Part shown: positions 54,707-64,000 of the stretch, piece by piece
Numbering within the stretch: position 1 is the first letter of the stretch
Layout of the letters: every line of letters begins with the position of its first letter
Assembly: GCF_002095575.1 (NCBI RefSeq)
Contig: NZ_MLJJ01000002.1
Span: forward strand, 1 to 64,000
Direction: 5' to 3'
DNA length: 64,000 nt
Source: Pantoea septica
Lineage (GTDB): Bacteria > Pseudomonadota > Gammaproteobacteria > Enterobacterales > Enterobacteriaceae
Notes under the pieces: generated by a model
The model's database searches: none
What the model was told of the DNA's origin: nothing
What the model saw: the letters and a program-made list of their open reading frames with translations, nothing else
Program-made: the position numbers and the translations under genes

Positions 54707-55354
54707 ATGCTACAGGTCTATCTTGTTCGTCACGGTGAAACGGTATGGAATGCGCAGCGCCGCATTCAGGGACAATCCGACAGTCCGCTGACGGAGAAAG
54801 GAGAGCAACAGGCCCACCAGGTGGGCGAGCGCGTAAAACATCTTGGCATTACTCATGTTATCGCCAGCGATCTGGGCCGCACGCAGCGCACCGCCGAGAT
54901 CATCGCCGACGCCTGCGGCTGTACGGTGACGCTGGAGCCGCGCCTGCGCGAGCTGAATATGGGCGTGCTGGAGAAGCGTCCGCTGGACGGGCTAACCGAA
55001 GAGGAAGAGCGCTGGCGCAGCGCGCTGGTGGACGGCACTGTAGACGGCCGCATTCCGCAGGGCGAATCGATGGCGGAGATGGCGGCGCGCATGCACGAGG
55101 CGCTGAACGCCTGTCTGGCGCTGCCCGCCGGCAGCCGACCGCTGCTGGTGAGTCACGGTATGGCGCTCGGCGTGCTGATTAGCACTATTCTTGGCCTGCC
55201 GGCCCATGCGGAGCGCCGTCTGCGCCTGCGCAACTGCTCTATCTCGCGCGTCGATCACCAGCAGAGCGCCTGGCTGGCGGAAGGCTGGGTGGTAGAAACG
55301 GCGGGCGATATTTCGCATCTGGACGCGCCCGCGCTGGATGAGCTGCAGCGCTAA
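54707..55354 (+). CDS. gpmB: Phosphoglycerate mutase-like phosphatase
   Basis: 215 residues (E. coli GpmB/YtjC 215). Catalytic RHG in YLVRHGETVWNAQRRIQGQS, Glu in RLRELNMGVLEKRPLDGLTE, late His in LLVSHGMALGVLIS. Named a phosphoglycerate mutase, though E. coli work suggests it is mainly a phosphatase. It is divergent from yjjX. Confidence 0.93.
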   Translation: MLQVYLVRHGETVWNAQRRIQGQSDSPLTEKGEQQAHQVGERVKHLGITHVIASDLGRTQRTAEIIADACGCTVTLEPRLRELNMGVLEKRPLDGLTEEEERWRSALVDGTVDGRIPQGESMAEMAARMHEALNACLALPAGSRPLLVSHGMALGVLISTILGLPAHAERRLRLRNCSISRVDHQQSAWLAEGWVVETAGDISHLDAPALDELQR

Positions 55355-55380
55355 AAAAAATGCCGTCGTAATGACGGCAT
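55353..55380. terminator. Terminator between gpmB and rob
   Basis: Stem ATGCCGTC / GACGGCAT with a 5-base loop. On the minus strand it is followed by T8, so it is a strong rob terminator; it can also stop gpmB transcripts. Confidence 0.85.
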
Positions 55381-55388
55381 CTTAACGG

Positions 55389-56267
55389 TCAGCTCGCCTG
55401 CTGGCGGCGAATCGGGATAAGGTACTCGCAGCGGATCTCTTTCGGCGGCTCGGGGCGCTTCTTGCCGCCATGGGTGTAGAAGCGTTCGATATCCTGACCC
55501 TGACGGCGCGTCAGGCCGAGCGTCGGCATGCAGGTGCCGTAGAGCAGCAGAATAAATTCCTGCAGCTCGTTGCGCGGGCCGTTATAGGTGAACTGCACGT
55601 AGTCGCCCGCTTCCAGCAGTACGCTCTGGCCGGAGTGCAGGTTAACCGCCTGATCGGACGGCACGGCGGTGGTGTAAAGGATCTCCTGCTCGTCATCCTT
55701 CTCCTGGCTGGCGCGCACCTGATGCAGGCCGTAAAGCACCGGCGGAACGGTGTCGGTTTCGAGCAGGAACTGCTTCCAGAAGTGGATGCGCATCTCGTCG
55801 CGGTAGCTGGAAATCTGCTCCAGGGTGCAGCTATAGGTTTGGGTTTGCCCGACCAGCACGGTTTCCGGCAGGGTGACGAAGGTGGACTCCGGCATGCTGT
55901 TGTCGTCGAGGCGAATCGGCGGACGAATGCCGAACGAATTCCATTCCGAGGAGCGACGGTACCACGCGGGCGTCTGGTTAAACTGCTTTTTAAAGGCGCG
56001 GGTAAAGGTCTGCTGAGAATCGAATCGGTATTGCAGGGCGATGTCCAGAATCGGGCGACTGGTCAGGCGCAGCGCCACGGCCGCTTTAGACAGGCGGCGA
56101 GCGCGAATATAGGCGCCAATCGCATGGCCCGTTACGTCTTTGAACATCCGTTGTAAATGCCATTTAGAATAACCTGCTTTCAGGGCAACGTTGTCCAGTG
56201 AAAGGGGCTGATCCAGATGGCTCTCCAGCCAGACAAGCAAATCTCGAATGATACCGGCTTGGTCCAT
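55389..56267 (-). CDS. rob: AraC-family regulator Rob
   Basis: 292 residues (E. coli 289). N-terminal AraC/XylS DNA-binding part: DQAGIIRDLLVWLESHLDQP, VALKAGYSKWHLQRMFKDVT, RLSKAAVALRLTSRPILDIA, RFDSQQTFTRAFKKQFNQTP. C-terminal GyrI-like effector domain (about 125-290). Rob activates the mar/sox/rob regulon (efflux, solvent and antibiotic resistance). Confidence 0.95.
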   Translation of the reverse strand: MDQAGIIRDLLVWLESHLDQPLSLDNVALKAGYSKWHLQRMFKDVTGHAIGAYIRARRLSKAAVALRLTSRPILDIALQYRFDSQQTFTRAFKKQFNQTPAWYRRSSEWNSFGIRPPIRLDDNSMPESTFVTLPETVLVGQTQTYSCTLEQISSYRDEMRIHFWKQFLLETDTVPPVLYGLHQVRASQEKDDEQEILYTTAVPSDQAVNLHSGQSVLLEAGDYVQFTYNGPRNELQEFILLLYGTCMPTLGLTRRQGQDIERFYTHGGKKRPEPPKEIRCEYLIPIRRQQAS

Positions 56268-56460
56268 AAAACATCCTCATTCTCTCTGGGTGCGACTAAC
56301 GCAGTCGCCGAATAATAGCACTAATTGCACATCAGGCGTGGGCAGTTTTGTTGGGAGATTGTGCCATGTCAATGTGGGATAAAACCGGTTCTGGTTTGGT
56401 CAACGCGGCCAATTGCCAGTACATTACATGCTCGTCTATTAGGTTTGCAATGGTAACGCT

Positions 56461-56937
56461 ATGACAATATCTCGCTTTTTCGCTGCTTCATTCGCTACGC
56501 TGCTGCTGGCGTCGCCGGTTCTGGCCGAAGAGATCGGCTCGGTAGATACGGTATTCAAGATGTTTGGGCCCGACCATAAGATCGTGGTGGAGGCGTTCGA
56601 CGATCCGGATGTAAAAAATGTAACCTGTTATATCAGTCGAGCGAAAACCGGCGGCATTAAGGGCGGCCTGGGGCTGGCCGAGGATACCGCCGATGCGGCG
56701 ATCTCCTGCCAGCAGGTCGGACCGGTCGAACTGAGCGATGCTATCGCCAGCGGCAAGGCGCAGGGCGACGTGGTGTTCAAAAAGCGGACCTCGCTGGTGT
56801 TTAAAAAGCTGCAGGTGGTGCGTTTCTTCGATCAGAAGCGCCATGCGCTGATCTACCTGAGTTACTCTGACAGGGTGGTTGAGGGATCGCCGAAAAATGC
56901 GCTGAGCGCGGTGCCGATTATGCCGTGGCGGGAATAA
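56461..56937 (+). CDS. creA: CreA family periplasmic protein
   Basis: 158 residues with a signal peptide ([20 protein letters not shown] to LAEE) and the conserved CreA body: [60 protein letters not shown] and [20 protein letters not shown]. The function is unknown. In E. coli it heads creABCD, but here creBCD are missing and arcA follows. Confidence 0.92.
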   Translation: MTISRFFAASFATLLLASPVLAEEIGSVDTVFKMFGPDHKIVVEAFDDPDVKNVTCYISRAKTGGIKGGLGLAEDTADAAISCQQVGPVELSDAIASGKAQGDVVFKKRTSLVFKKLQVVRFFDQKRHALIYLSYSDRVVEGSPKNALSAVPIMPWRE

Positions 56938-56962
56938 AAAAACGCCCTTCGGGGCGTTTTTT
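56936..56962 (+). terminator. Terminator after creA
   Basis: Stem AAAAACGCCC / GGGGCGTTTTT with loop TTC, followed by T's, at the creA stop codon. Confidence 0.85.
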
Positions 56963-57133
56963 ACTGTGCTGATGCAGGTGAGACGGTCCGATCGCAAAGA
57001 CGCAAAAAGCGGCATCCTTGACGGGCCAACGCGCTTTTATCCATGGCGCGGGACGCTCTGCCTTGCCGTCCCGTCCGTCTTATCTGCGCTAACCCTCTCA
57101 GCCGTCTGCCTGGGGACAACAGGGTGTCGTCAA

Positions 57134-57850
57134 TTATTCGTGCAGGTCGCCGCAGAAGCGGTAGCCTTCGCCATGAATGGTGGCGATGATCTCCGGCGTA
57201 TCCGGCGTAGATTCAAAGTGCTTGCGGATGCGACGAATGGTCACGTCGACGGTGCGATCGTGCGGCTTCAGCTCGCGGCCGGTCATCTTCTTCAGCAGAT
57301 CGGCACGGGTCTGAATTTTGCCCGGGTTTTCGCAGAAGTGCAGCATGGCGCGGAACTCGCTGCGCGGCAGCTTATACTGTTCGCCGTTAGGGCTAATCAG
57401 CGAGCGGCTGTTGATATCCAGCTCCCAGCCGTTGAACTTATAGCTTTCCACCTGACGGCGCTCTTCGTTCGGCATCGCCAGATTCATGGTGCGCGACAGC
57501 AGATTGCGCGCGCGGATGGTCAGCTCACGCGGGTTGAAAGGTTTGGTGATGTAATCGTCCGCGCCGATCTCCAGACCAAGGATTTTGTCCACTTCATTAT
57601 CACGACCGGTCAGGAACATCAGCGCCACGTTTGCCTGCTCGCGCAGCTCGCGCGCCAGCAACAGGCCGTTTTTACCTGGCAGGTTAATATCCATGATCAC
57701 CAGGTTGACGTCGTTTTCGGTCAATACCTGATGCATTTCAGCGCCGTCGGTTGCCTCATACACGACATAACCTTCTGCCTCAAAAATGCTCTTGAGGGTG
57801 TTGCGCGTGACCAGTTCGTCTTCAACGATAAGAATGTGTGGGGTCTGCAT
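57134..57850 (-). CDS. arcA: Two-component response regulator ArcA
   Basis: 238 residues (E. coli 238). Receiver: [20 protein letters not shown], phospho-Asp in [20 protein letters not shown], Lys in [17 protein letters not shown]. OmpR-type winged helix at the C-terminus ([20 protein letters not shown] to [16 protein letters not shown]). With the sensor ArcB (elsewhere) it controls aerobic respiration genes. Transcribed divergently from yjtD. Confidence 0.97.
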   Translation of the reverse strand: MQTPHILIVEDELVTRNTLKSIFEAEGYVVYEATDGAEMHQVLTENDVNLVIMDINLPGKNGLLLARELREQANVALMFLTGRDNEVDKILGLEIGADDYITKPFNPRELTIRARNLLSRTMNLAMPNEERRQVESYKFNGWELDINSRSLISPNGEQYKLPRSEFRAMLHFCENPGKIQTRADLLKKMTGRELKPHDRTVDVTIRRIRKHFESTPDTPEIIATIHGEGYRFCGDLHE

Positions 57851-58018
57851 GTTTCGCTACCTAAAATTTGCCAACAAATAGAAAACGGGGCGTACGCGGG
57901 TATTCAGGCTGGCTAAAAAGCGCGGTGTGTGGCGCTTAACCGTTGTACGAAATTATGTTCTTGATACACCATCTATCAACGTCAACAACAGTGTTAGCTC
58001 AGCCAGTCAGAATGAATA

Positions 58019-58078
58019 TTGCCTGCCCCAGGAGAGAATCTTTTGGCGCATATCCTAACCGTATTAACAGCAACCTAA
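58019..58078 (+). pseudogene. yjjY: yjjY-like C-terminal remnant
   Basis: The frame ending at TAA 58076-58078 reads LAHILTVLTAT, matching the end of E. coli YjjY (as I recall it, AVILTILTAT), in the same place upstream of arcA. A TGA lies directly before (about 58013-58015), so only about 19 codons remain and the N-terminus is not recognisable. It may be a decayed small gene or a conserved leader. Confidence 0.4.
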
Positions 58079-58119
58079 CAGCAACAACAACAACCGATAA
58101 GCATAAAAACAACGCTTCG

Positions 58120-58133
58120 TTGACTTATATCAA
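58120..58133. promoter_or_regulatory. FNR-like site upstream of arcA
   Basis: TTGACTTATATCAA fits the FNR consensus TTGAT-N4-ATCAA with one change (C for T). It is about 270 bases upstream of arcA, which in E. coli is FNR-activated. Confidence 0.5.
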
Positions 58134-58459
58134 ATGCAATTGTAGCACGTTAACACTTATGTGAAAAACTTCTCTTATAATGCAAGCTTAGCTCACAAAA
58201 AATATCAATTTTGCTACATATTCACATTATGTATACGCAAATGATAATTGCCGCAACCTTCCGCTTATTTAATTGATTAAAAACATTTTTCAGCTTTTAA
58301 TTTTAATTATTGCCGATTCAGGTCGCTTTGCTGGCTGACAGGGGTGTTTATTAGATTTTAACATCGTTAACAAATTATTTTCCGAACATGCGACATTCCG
58401 TCTTTAACAACGGCACGTGCTACTATACGGCGCGATTTCTAAACAAAAATGGAATAATC

Positions 58460-59155
58460 ATGCGTTTCCCCCTTATTCTGGTTTCGCCCGCCCGGGCGGA
58501 AAATATTGGCGCAGCGGCGCGGGCGATGAAAACCATGGGCTTTAACGAGCTGCGCATCGTCGCCAGCGACGCCTGGCAAGATCCTGCTGCGCGCCGTGTC
58601 GCGCACGGCGCGGGCGAGATCCTCGATAATCTGCGCACCTTCGACGCCCTGAGCGACGCGCTGGCCGATATCGACTTCTCCGTCGCCACCACGGCGCGCA
58701 GCCGCGCTAAATTTCGCTACTACGCCACGCCGCAGCAGGTCGAAGCGCAGCTGCTGGAGAAGCGTCAGTGGGTGAAAAGCATGGCGCTGGTCTTTGGGCG
58801 CGAGGATAGCGGGCTGACCAATGAAGAGCTGGATCAGGTCGATCTGCTGACCGGCATTCCGATGGCGCAGGATTATCCTTCGCTCAACCTCGGTCAGGCG
58901 GTCATGGTGTACTGCTATCAGCTCTCCGCGCTTAATCGCGTGGCGCCGCCCGCGGCGCAACAGGCGGACGCGCAGCAGCTGGAGGCGCTGCGCCACCGTT
59001 TTGAACGGCTGCTCCAGACGCTTGAGGTGAGCGACGATCGCAAAATGGCCGACTGGATCGATCAGCGTATCGGCATGCTGGAGCAGCGCGACAGCGCTAT
59101 GCTGCATCGTCTCCTGCATGATGTAGAAAAAAAACTTATAGATAAATCTTCCTGA
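58460..59155 (+). CDS. yjtD: SPOUT RNA methyltransferase (LasT/YjtD)
   Basis: 231 residues from ATG 58460 (MRFPLILVSPARAENIGAAA). It is a TrmJ-like SpoU/TrmH-fold protein: RAMKTMGFNELRIVASDAWQ, ATTARSRAKFRYYATPQQVE, LVFGREDSGLTNEELDQVDL, IPMAQDYPSLNLGQAVMVYC. Such proteins 2'-O-methylate RNA; the target of YjtD is not established. An in-frame ATG at 58388 is rejected as it reads into the promoter region. It lies between arcA and thrL as in E. coli. Confidence 0.9.
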   Translation: MRFPLILVSPARAENIGAAARAMKTMGFNELRIVASDAWQDPAARRVAHGAGEILDNLRTFDALSDALADIDFSVATTARSRAKFRYYATPQQVEAQLLEKRQWVKSMALVFGREDSGLTNEELDQVDLLTGIPMAQDYPSLNLGQAVMVYCYQLSALNRVAPPAAQQADAQQLEALRHRFERLLQTLEVSDDRKMADWIDQRIGMLEQRDSAMLHRLLHDVEKKLIDKSS

Positions 59156-59278
59156 AAAAGCGCCTTTCACAGCGGCTGATCGCAAAAAGCGCGCAGCAGG
59201 CAAACGATTCTGCAGGCATTTTCCGGCCCGGCAGGCAGCAGTGCGCAGCGGCGAAAAAATGGCCGCTGGACAAATTCG

Positions 59279-59306
59279 TTGACTTGATCGGCGCTTTGCT
59301 TTACTT
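59279..59306 (+). promoter_or_regulatory. Candidate thr operon promoter
   Basis: TTGACT (59279-59284) and TTACTT (59301-59306) with a 16-base spacer, 45 bases before the leader peptide. The -35 resembles the E. coli thr promoter; the -10 is weak. Confidence 0.5.
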
Positions 59307-59350
59307 CTGGAAGGCAGACAGACTCTAAAAGACAGACAGAAAAAATCTCA

Positions 59351-59422
59351 ATGCGTAACTCAACCAGCCTGAACATCACCATTATTACAACCACCATTAC
59401 CACAGGTAACGGTGCGGGCTGA
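59351..59422 (+). CDS. thrL: thr operon leader peptide
   Basis: A 23-residue leader peptide with seven Thr and four Ile ([16 protein letters not shown] at the end, matching E. coli Thr[11 protein letters not shown]). Ribosome stalling at these codons when Thr or Ile charging is low prevents formation of the terminator at 59444-59478 and allows thrABC expression. It is too short for ordinary ORF finding but clear by position and content. Confidence 0.95.
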   Translation: MRNSTSLNITIITTTITTGNGAG

Positions 59423-59443
59423 CGCATACAGGAAAAACAGAAA

Positions 59444-59478
59444 AAAGCCCGCACCTCAACAGTGCGGGCTTTTTTTTT
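59444..59478 (+). terminator. thr attenuator
   Basis: Perfect stem AAAGCCCGCAC / GTGCGGGCTTT with a 7-base loop and a T9 run, 22 bases after the thrL stop and 27 before thrA. Confidence 0.93.
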
Positions 59479-59504
59479 CGGCAAAAATTCAGGAGAGCTT
59501 TAAC

Positions 59505-61967
59505 ATGCGAGTGCTGAAATTCGGTGGGACCTCGGTAGCGAACGCGGAACGTTTTCTTCGCGTCGCTGACATTCTGGAAAGTAATGCGCAGCAGGGACAG
59601 GTTGCCACCGTACTCTCTGCACCTGCGAAAATTACCAACCATCTGGTGGCGATGATCGAGAAGACCATCAGCGGCCAGGACGCGTTGCCCAACATCAGCG
59701 ACGCCGAGCGTATTTTCGACGAGCTGCTGCAGGGGCTGGCGACGCAGCAGCCGGGCTTCGACTATGACGCGCAGAAAACCCGCGTCGACCTGGAGTTCGC
59801 TCAGCTGAAACAGGTGCTGCACGGCATCAGCCTGCTGGGGCAGTGTCCCGACAGCGTCAACGCCGCCATTATCTGCCGCGGCGAAAAGCTCTCAATCGCC
59901 ATTATGGAGGCGCTGCTGCTGGCGCGCGGCCACGGCGTCACGGTGATCGATCCGGTGGAGAAGCTGCTGGCCGTCGGCCACTATCTCGAATCTACCGTCG
60001 ATATCGCTGAGTCGACGCGCCGCATCGCCGCCAGCCAGATCCCGCCGCAAAATATGATCCTGATGGCCGGCTTTACCGCTGGCAACGAGAAGGGCGAACT
60101 GGTGGTGCTGGGGCGCAACGGCTCTGACTACTCCGCCGCGGTGCTGGCCGCCTGTCTGCGCGCCGACTGCTGTGAAATCTGGACCGACGTAGATGGCGTC
60201 TACACCTGCGATCCGCGTCAGGTGCCCGACGCGCGCCTGCTGAAGTCGATGTCTTACCAGGAGGCGATGGAGCTCTCCTATTTCGGCGCGAAAGTGCTGC
60301 ATCCGCGCACCATCGCCCCTATCGCGCAGTTCCAGATTCCGTGCCTGATCAAAAACACCGCCAATCCGCAGGCGCCCGGCACCCTGATCGGGGGCGAAGG
60401 AGAGCAGGACGAGAATCCGGTCAAGGGCATCACCAATCTGAATAACATGGCGATGTTCAACGTCTCCGGACCGGGCATGAAGGGCATGGTCGGCATGGCG
60501 GCGCGCGTTTTCGCCGCCATGTCGCGCACCGGCATTTCGGTGGTGCTGATTACCCAGTCCTCTTCTGAATACAGCATCAGCTTTTGCGTGCCCCAAAACG
60601 AGCAGGCGCGGGCGCGCCGCGTGCTGGAAGAGGAGTTCTATCTGGAGCTGAAAGATGGCCTGCTCGATCCGCTGGGGGTGATGGAACAGCTGGCGGTGAT
60701 CTCCGTGGTCGGCGACGGGATGCGTACCTTGCGCGGCATCTCCGCTAAATTCTTCTCCGCGCTGGCGCGCGCCAACATTAATATCGTCGCCATCGCGCAG
60801 GGCTCGTCAGAGCGCTCAATCTCGGTGGTGGTAAGCAACGACGACGCTACCACCGGCGTACGCGTGGTGCACCAGATGCTGTTCGCCACCGATCAGGTTA
60901 TCGAAGTCTTTGTGATAGGCGTCGGCGGCGTCGGCGGCGCGCTGCTGGATCAGCTCTATCGCCAGCAGGCGTGGCTGAAACAGAAGCATATCGATCTGCG
61001 CGTCTGCGGCATCGCCAACTCGCGCGCGCTGCTGACCAACGTGCACGGCATCGACCTGAGCGACTGGAAAGGCGCGCTGAGCGAAGCTAAAGAGCCGTTT
61101 AATCCTGAACGCCTTACACGACTGGTGAAAGAGTATCACTTGCTTAACCCGGTAATCGTCGACTGCACCTCCAGCCAGGCGGTGGCCGATCTCTATGCCG
61201 ACTTCCTCGGCGACGGTTTCCACGTGGTTACGCCGAACAAAAAGGCCAACACCTCTTCCTGGAACTATTACCAGCAGATGCGCGCCGCCGCCGCGAAATC
61301 GCGCCGCAAATTCCTCTACGACACCAACGTCGGCGCGGGACTGCCGGTGATTGAAAACCTGCAAAATCTGTTAAATGCCGGCGACGAGCTGATTAAGTTT
61401 TCCGGTATCCTCTCTGGTTCGCTCTCCTTTATTTTCGGCAAGCTGGACGAGGGCGTGTCGCTCTCTGCAGCGACGAAGCTGGCGCGCGAAATGGGCTTTA
61501 CCGAGCCCGATCCGCGCGACGACCTCTCAGGCATGGATGTGGCGCGTAAGCTGCTGATCCTGGCGCGCGAAGCGGGCCACAAGCTGGAGCTGAGCGATAT
61601 CGAGATCGAGCCGCTGCTGCCCGCCAGCCTGAACGAAATCGCCGACGTCGAAACCTTTATGCAGCGACTGCCGGAGCTGGACAGCGCCTTCGCCGCGCGC
61701 GTCGCCGCAGCGCGTGACGAAGGAAAAGTGTTACGCTTCGTCGGCGCGATTGAAGAGGGCGGCGTCTGCAAAGTGAAGATTGACGCGGTCGACAGCAACG
61801 ATCCGCTCTATAAAGTGAAAAACGGCGAGAACGCCCTGGCGTTTTACAGCCGTTATTATCAGCCGATCCCGCTGGTGCTGCGCGGATACGGCGCGGGAAA
61901 TGATGTGACGGCGGCGGGCGTCTTCGCCGATCTGCTGCGCACCCTGTCGTGGAAGTTGGGAGTTTGA
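59505..61967 (+). CDS. thrA: Bifunctional aspartokinase I / homoserine dehydrogenase I
   Basis: 820 residues, as in E. coli, from ATG 59505 ([20 protein letters not shown]). The aspartokinase domain (about 1-300), tandem ACT regulatory domains (about 315-460) and homoserine dehydrogenase (about 465-815; [46 protein letters not shown]) are in order. It catalyses the first and third steps to threonine with threonine feedback. Thr attenuation applies. Confidence 0.97.
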   Translation: MRVLKFGGTSVANAERFLRVADILESNAQQGQVATVLSAPAKITNHLVAMIEKTISGQDALPNISDAERIFDELLQGLATQQPGFDYDAQKTRVDLEFAQLKQVLHGISLLGQCPDSVNAAIICRGEKLSIAIMEALLLARGHGVTVIDPVEKLLAVGHYLESTVDIAESTRRIAASQIPPQNMILMAGFTAGNEKGELVVLGRNGSDYSAAVLAACLRADCCEIWTDVDGVYTCDPRQVPDARLLKSMSYQEAMELSYFGAKVLHPRTIAPIAQFQIPCLIKNTANPQAPGTLIGGEGEQDENPVKGITNLNNMAMFNVSGPGMKGMVGMAARVFAAMSRTGISVVLITQSSSEYSISFCVPQNEQARARRVLEEEFYLELKDGLLDPLGVMEQLAVISVVGDGMRTLRGISAKFFSALARANINIVAIAQGSSERSISVVVSNDDATTGVRVVHQMLFATDQVIEVFVIGVGGVGGALLDQLYRQQAWLKQKHIDLRVCGIANSRALLTNVHGIDLSDWKGALSEAKEPFNPERLTRLVKEYHLLNPVIVDCTSSQAVADLYADFLGDGFHVVTPNKKANTSSWNYYQQMRAAAAKSRRKFLYDTNVGAGLPVIENLQNLLNAGDELIKFSGILSGSLSFIFGKLDEGVSLSAATKLAREMGFTEPDPRDDLSGMDVARKLLILAREAGHKLELSDIEIEPLLPASLNEIADVETFMQRLPELDSAFAARVAAARDEGKVLRFVGAIEEGGVCKVKIDAVDSNDPLYKVKNGENALAFYSRYYQPIPLVLRGYGAGNDVTAAGVFADLLRTLSWKLGV

Positions 61968-61969
61968 TG

Positions 61970-62899
61970 ATGGTAAAAATTTACGCACCGGCCTCGATTG
62001 GCAACGTCAGCGTCGGCTTTGACGTGCTGGGCGCGGCGGTGTCGCCGGTGGACGGCGTGCTGCTGGGCGACTGCGTCACGGTAGAAGCGGCGCCGCGCTT
62101 TTCGTTGCAGAACAGCGGACGCTTTGTCAGCAAGCTGCCGGACGATCCCAAAGAGAATATCGTCTATCAGTGCTGGCAGCGCTTTTGCGAAGCGCTCGGC
62201 GAAGAGGTGCCGGTGGCGATGACGCTGGAGAAAAATATGCCGATCGGCTCCGGCCTCGGCTCCAGCGCCTGCTCGGTGGTGGCCGGCCTAATGGCGATGA
62301 ACGAGTTTTGCGGCAAGCCGCTCAGCGATACTCAGCTGCTGACGCTGATGGGCGAGCTGGAAGGGCGCATTTCCGGCAGCGTGCACTATGACAACGTCGC
62401 GCCGTGCTTCCTCGGCGGCATCCAGCTGATGCTGGAAGAGAACGGCATCATCAGCCAGGCGGTGCCGGGCTTCGACGACTGGCTGTGGGTGATGGCCTAT
62501 CCGGGCATTAAAGTCTCCACTGCCGAAGCGCGCGCCATTCTGCCCGCGCAGTATCGCAAAGAGGATGTGATCAAACACGGCCGTCTGCTGGCGGGCTTTA
62601 TTCACGCCTGTCATAGCGGTCAGCCGCTGCTGGCCGCTAAACTGATGCAGGATGTGATCGCCGAACCTTACCGCACCAAACTGCTGCCGGGCTTTGCCGA
62701 GGCGCGTCAGGCCGCCGTCGACATCGGCGCGCTGGCGTGCGGCATTTCGGGTTCCGGCCCGACGCTTTTCGCCGTTTGCAATCAAATGGAAACGGCGCAG
62801 CGGATGGCGGACTGGCTGCGCCAGCACTATCTGCAGAATGATGAAGGCTTCGTCCATATTTGCCGTCTTGATACGGCTGGCGCACGTAAACTGGGATAA
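61970..62899 (+). CDS. thrB: Homoserine kinase
   Basis: 309 residues (E. coli 310) from ATG 61970 ([20 protein letters not shown]); the ATG three bases earlier overlaps the thrA stop (TGATG) and is an alternative. GHMP kinase motifs: [32 protein letters not shown] and [13 protein letters not shown]. It phosphorylates homoserine for ThrC. Two bases separate it from thrA. Confidence 0.96.
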   Translation: MVKIYAPASIGNVSVGFDVLGAAVSPVDGVLLGDCVTVEAAPRFSLQNSGRFVSKLPDDPKENIVYQCWQRFCEALGEEVPVAMTLEKNMPIGSGLGSSACSVVAGLMAMNEFCGKPLSDTQLLTLMGELEGRISGSVHYDNVAPCFLGGIQLMLEENGIISQAVPGFDDWLWVMAYPGIKVSTAEARAILPAQYRKEDVIKHGRLLAGFIHACHSGQPLLAAKLMQDVIAEPYRTKLLPGFAEARQAAVDIGALACGISGSGPTLFAVCNQMETAQRMADWLRQHYLQNDEGFVHICRLDTAGARKLG

Positions 62900-62903
62900 C
62901 GCA

Positions 62904-64000
62904 TGAAACTCTATAACCTTAAGGATCATAACGAGCAGGTGAGCTTTGCGCAGGCGGTAAAACAGGGCCTGGGATCGCAGCAGGGGCTGTTCTTCCCGCT
63001 TGAACTGCCGGAATTCGAGCTGACCGACATCGACGCGATGCTGGAGATGGATTTCGTCAGCCGCAGCAGCAAAATTCTTTCTGCCTATATCGGCGACGAA
63101 ATCGCGCCGCATCAGCTGGCCGAACGCGTTAAAACCGCCTTTGCGTTTCCCGCGCCGGTGGCGAAAGTCAGTGAGGATATCTCCTGTCTGGAGCTGTTCC
63201 ACGGCCCGACGCTGGCGTTTAAAGATTTCGGCGGCCGTTTTATGGCCCAGATGCTCTCTTACGTCTCAGGGGCGGACGAGCAGATCACTATCCTGACCGC
63301 GACCTCCGGCGACACCGGCGCGGCCGTGGCGCACGCCTTTTACGGCATGGAGAACGTTCGCGTCGTTATTCTCTACCCGCAGGGCAAAATCAGCCCGCTG
63401 CAGGAGAAGCTGTTCTGCACGCTGGGCGGCAACATTGAAACCATCGCTATCGACGGCGACTTCGACGCCTGTCAGGCGCTGGTGAAGCAGGCGTTCGACG
63501 ACGAGGAGCTGAAAAAGGCGATCGGCCTGAACTCCGCGAACTCCATCAACATCAGCCGCCTGCTGGCGCAGATCTGCTACTACTTCGAAGCGGTGGCGCA
63601 GCTGCCGCAGGAGAAACGCAACCAGCTGGTGGTCTCGGTGCCGAGCGGCAACTTCGGCGATCTTACCGCCGGCCTGCTGGCGAAATCGCTCGGCCTGCCG
63701 ATCAAGCGCTTTATCGCCGCCACCAACGCCAACGATACCGTGCCGCGCTTCCTGCAGGGCGGCAGCTGGACGCCAAACGCCACGGTCGCCACGCTGTCGA
63801 ACGCCATGGACGTCAGCCAGCCGAATAACTGGCCGCGCGTAGAAGAGCTGTTCCGTCGTAAAACCTGGCGCCTGACCGATCTCGCCTACGGCGCAGTGAG
63901 CGATGAAACCACCGAGGCGTCGATGCGCGAGCTGGCTGATATCGGCTATATCTCTGAGCCCCATGCGGCGATCGCTTATCGTCTGCTGCGCGATCGGCTG
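62904..64000 (+). CDS. thrC: Threonine synthase, 3' end beyond window
   Basis: The first 365 or so residues (E. coli 428), from ATG 62904 (MKLYNLKDHNEQVSFAQAVK). PLP lysine in FHGPTLAFKDFGGRFMAQML; ATSGDTGAAVAHAFYGMENV and VVSVPSGNFGDLTAGLLAKS are typical of fold-type II threonine synthase. It converts phosphohomoserine to threonine. It lies four bases after the thrB stop. Confidence 0.96.

Larger units (their letters stand above)
57851..58459. other. arcA-yjtD intergenic region with yjjY remnant and FNR-like site
   Basis: About 600 bases, AT-rich, holding the divergent arcA and yjtD promoters. In addition it contains the end of a yjjY-like frame and an FNR-like palindrome, listed separately. 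No other gene is supported. Confidence 0.5.

Overview
The window reads as a chromosome segment of a high-GC member of the Enterobacterales, most like the Erwiniaceae (Pantoea, Mixta or Erwinia type). This rests on close resemblance to E. coli K-12 proteins and on gene order. The right half follows the 99-100 to 0 minute region of E. coli: opgB, fhuF, yjjZ, three tRNA-Leu genes, rsmC, holD, rimI, yjjG, smp, serB, radA, nadR, ettA, slt, trpR, yjjX, gpmB, rob, creA, arcA, yjtD (lasT) and thrLABC. The genus is an inference.

Positions 1-5700 are a visibly AT-richer accessory region of worn or partial genes. At the left edge is the 5' end of a gene for a BrxF-like P-loop protein, which would be the first gene of a BREX-3-type anti-phage operon running off the window. 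Next come fragments of two insertion sequences (IS3 and IS110 families), each with an internal stop. Then follow the C-terminal end of a DUF3289 protein joined to an intact DUF943 gene, an HNH endonuclease/methyltransferase pair, an N-terminally deleted gene coupled to an intact DUF1493 gene, and a broken Tlde1-like type VI effector with an intact candidate membrane immunity gene.

Positions 5700-35400 hold metabolic and transport cassettes: a 2OG-Fe(II) dioxygenase with an orphan MetQ-like binding protein; Cdh; a serine beta-lactamase-like hydrolase with a LysR regulator; an RcnB-like protein; an amino-acid ABC transporter with an FAD oxidase and a divergent LacI regulator with twin operators; the L-rhamnonate cluster (rhmRDTA); a MocR regulator beside a GNAT acetyltransferase; opgB; a tautomerase/LysR pair; an orphan capsule-type glycosyltransferase; a beta-propeller protein; a histidine phosphatase; and a nucleoside-hydrolase cluster with two MFS transporters, a LacI regulator and a long palindrome near its promoter.

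Positions 35400-64000 are mostly conserved core. The differences from E. coli are a diguanylate cyclase between fhuF and yjjZ, no prfC/osmY/deoCABD between yjjG and smp although deoR is present near slt, an enolase-superfamily/MFS pair between nadR and ettA, and no creBCD between creA and arcA. The thr operon has its leader peptide, attenuator, thrA, thrB and the start of thrC, which runs off the right edge. Genes are tightly packed, and several convergent neighbours overlap at their 3' ends.
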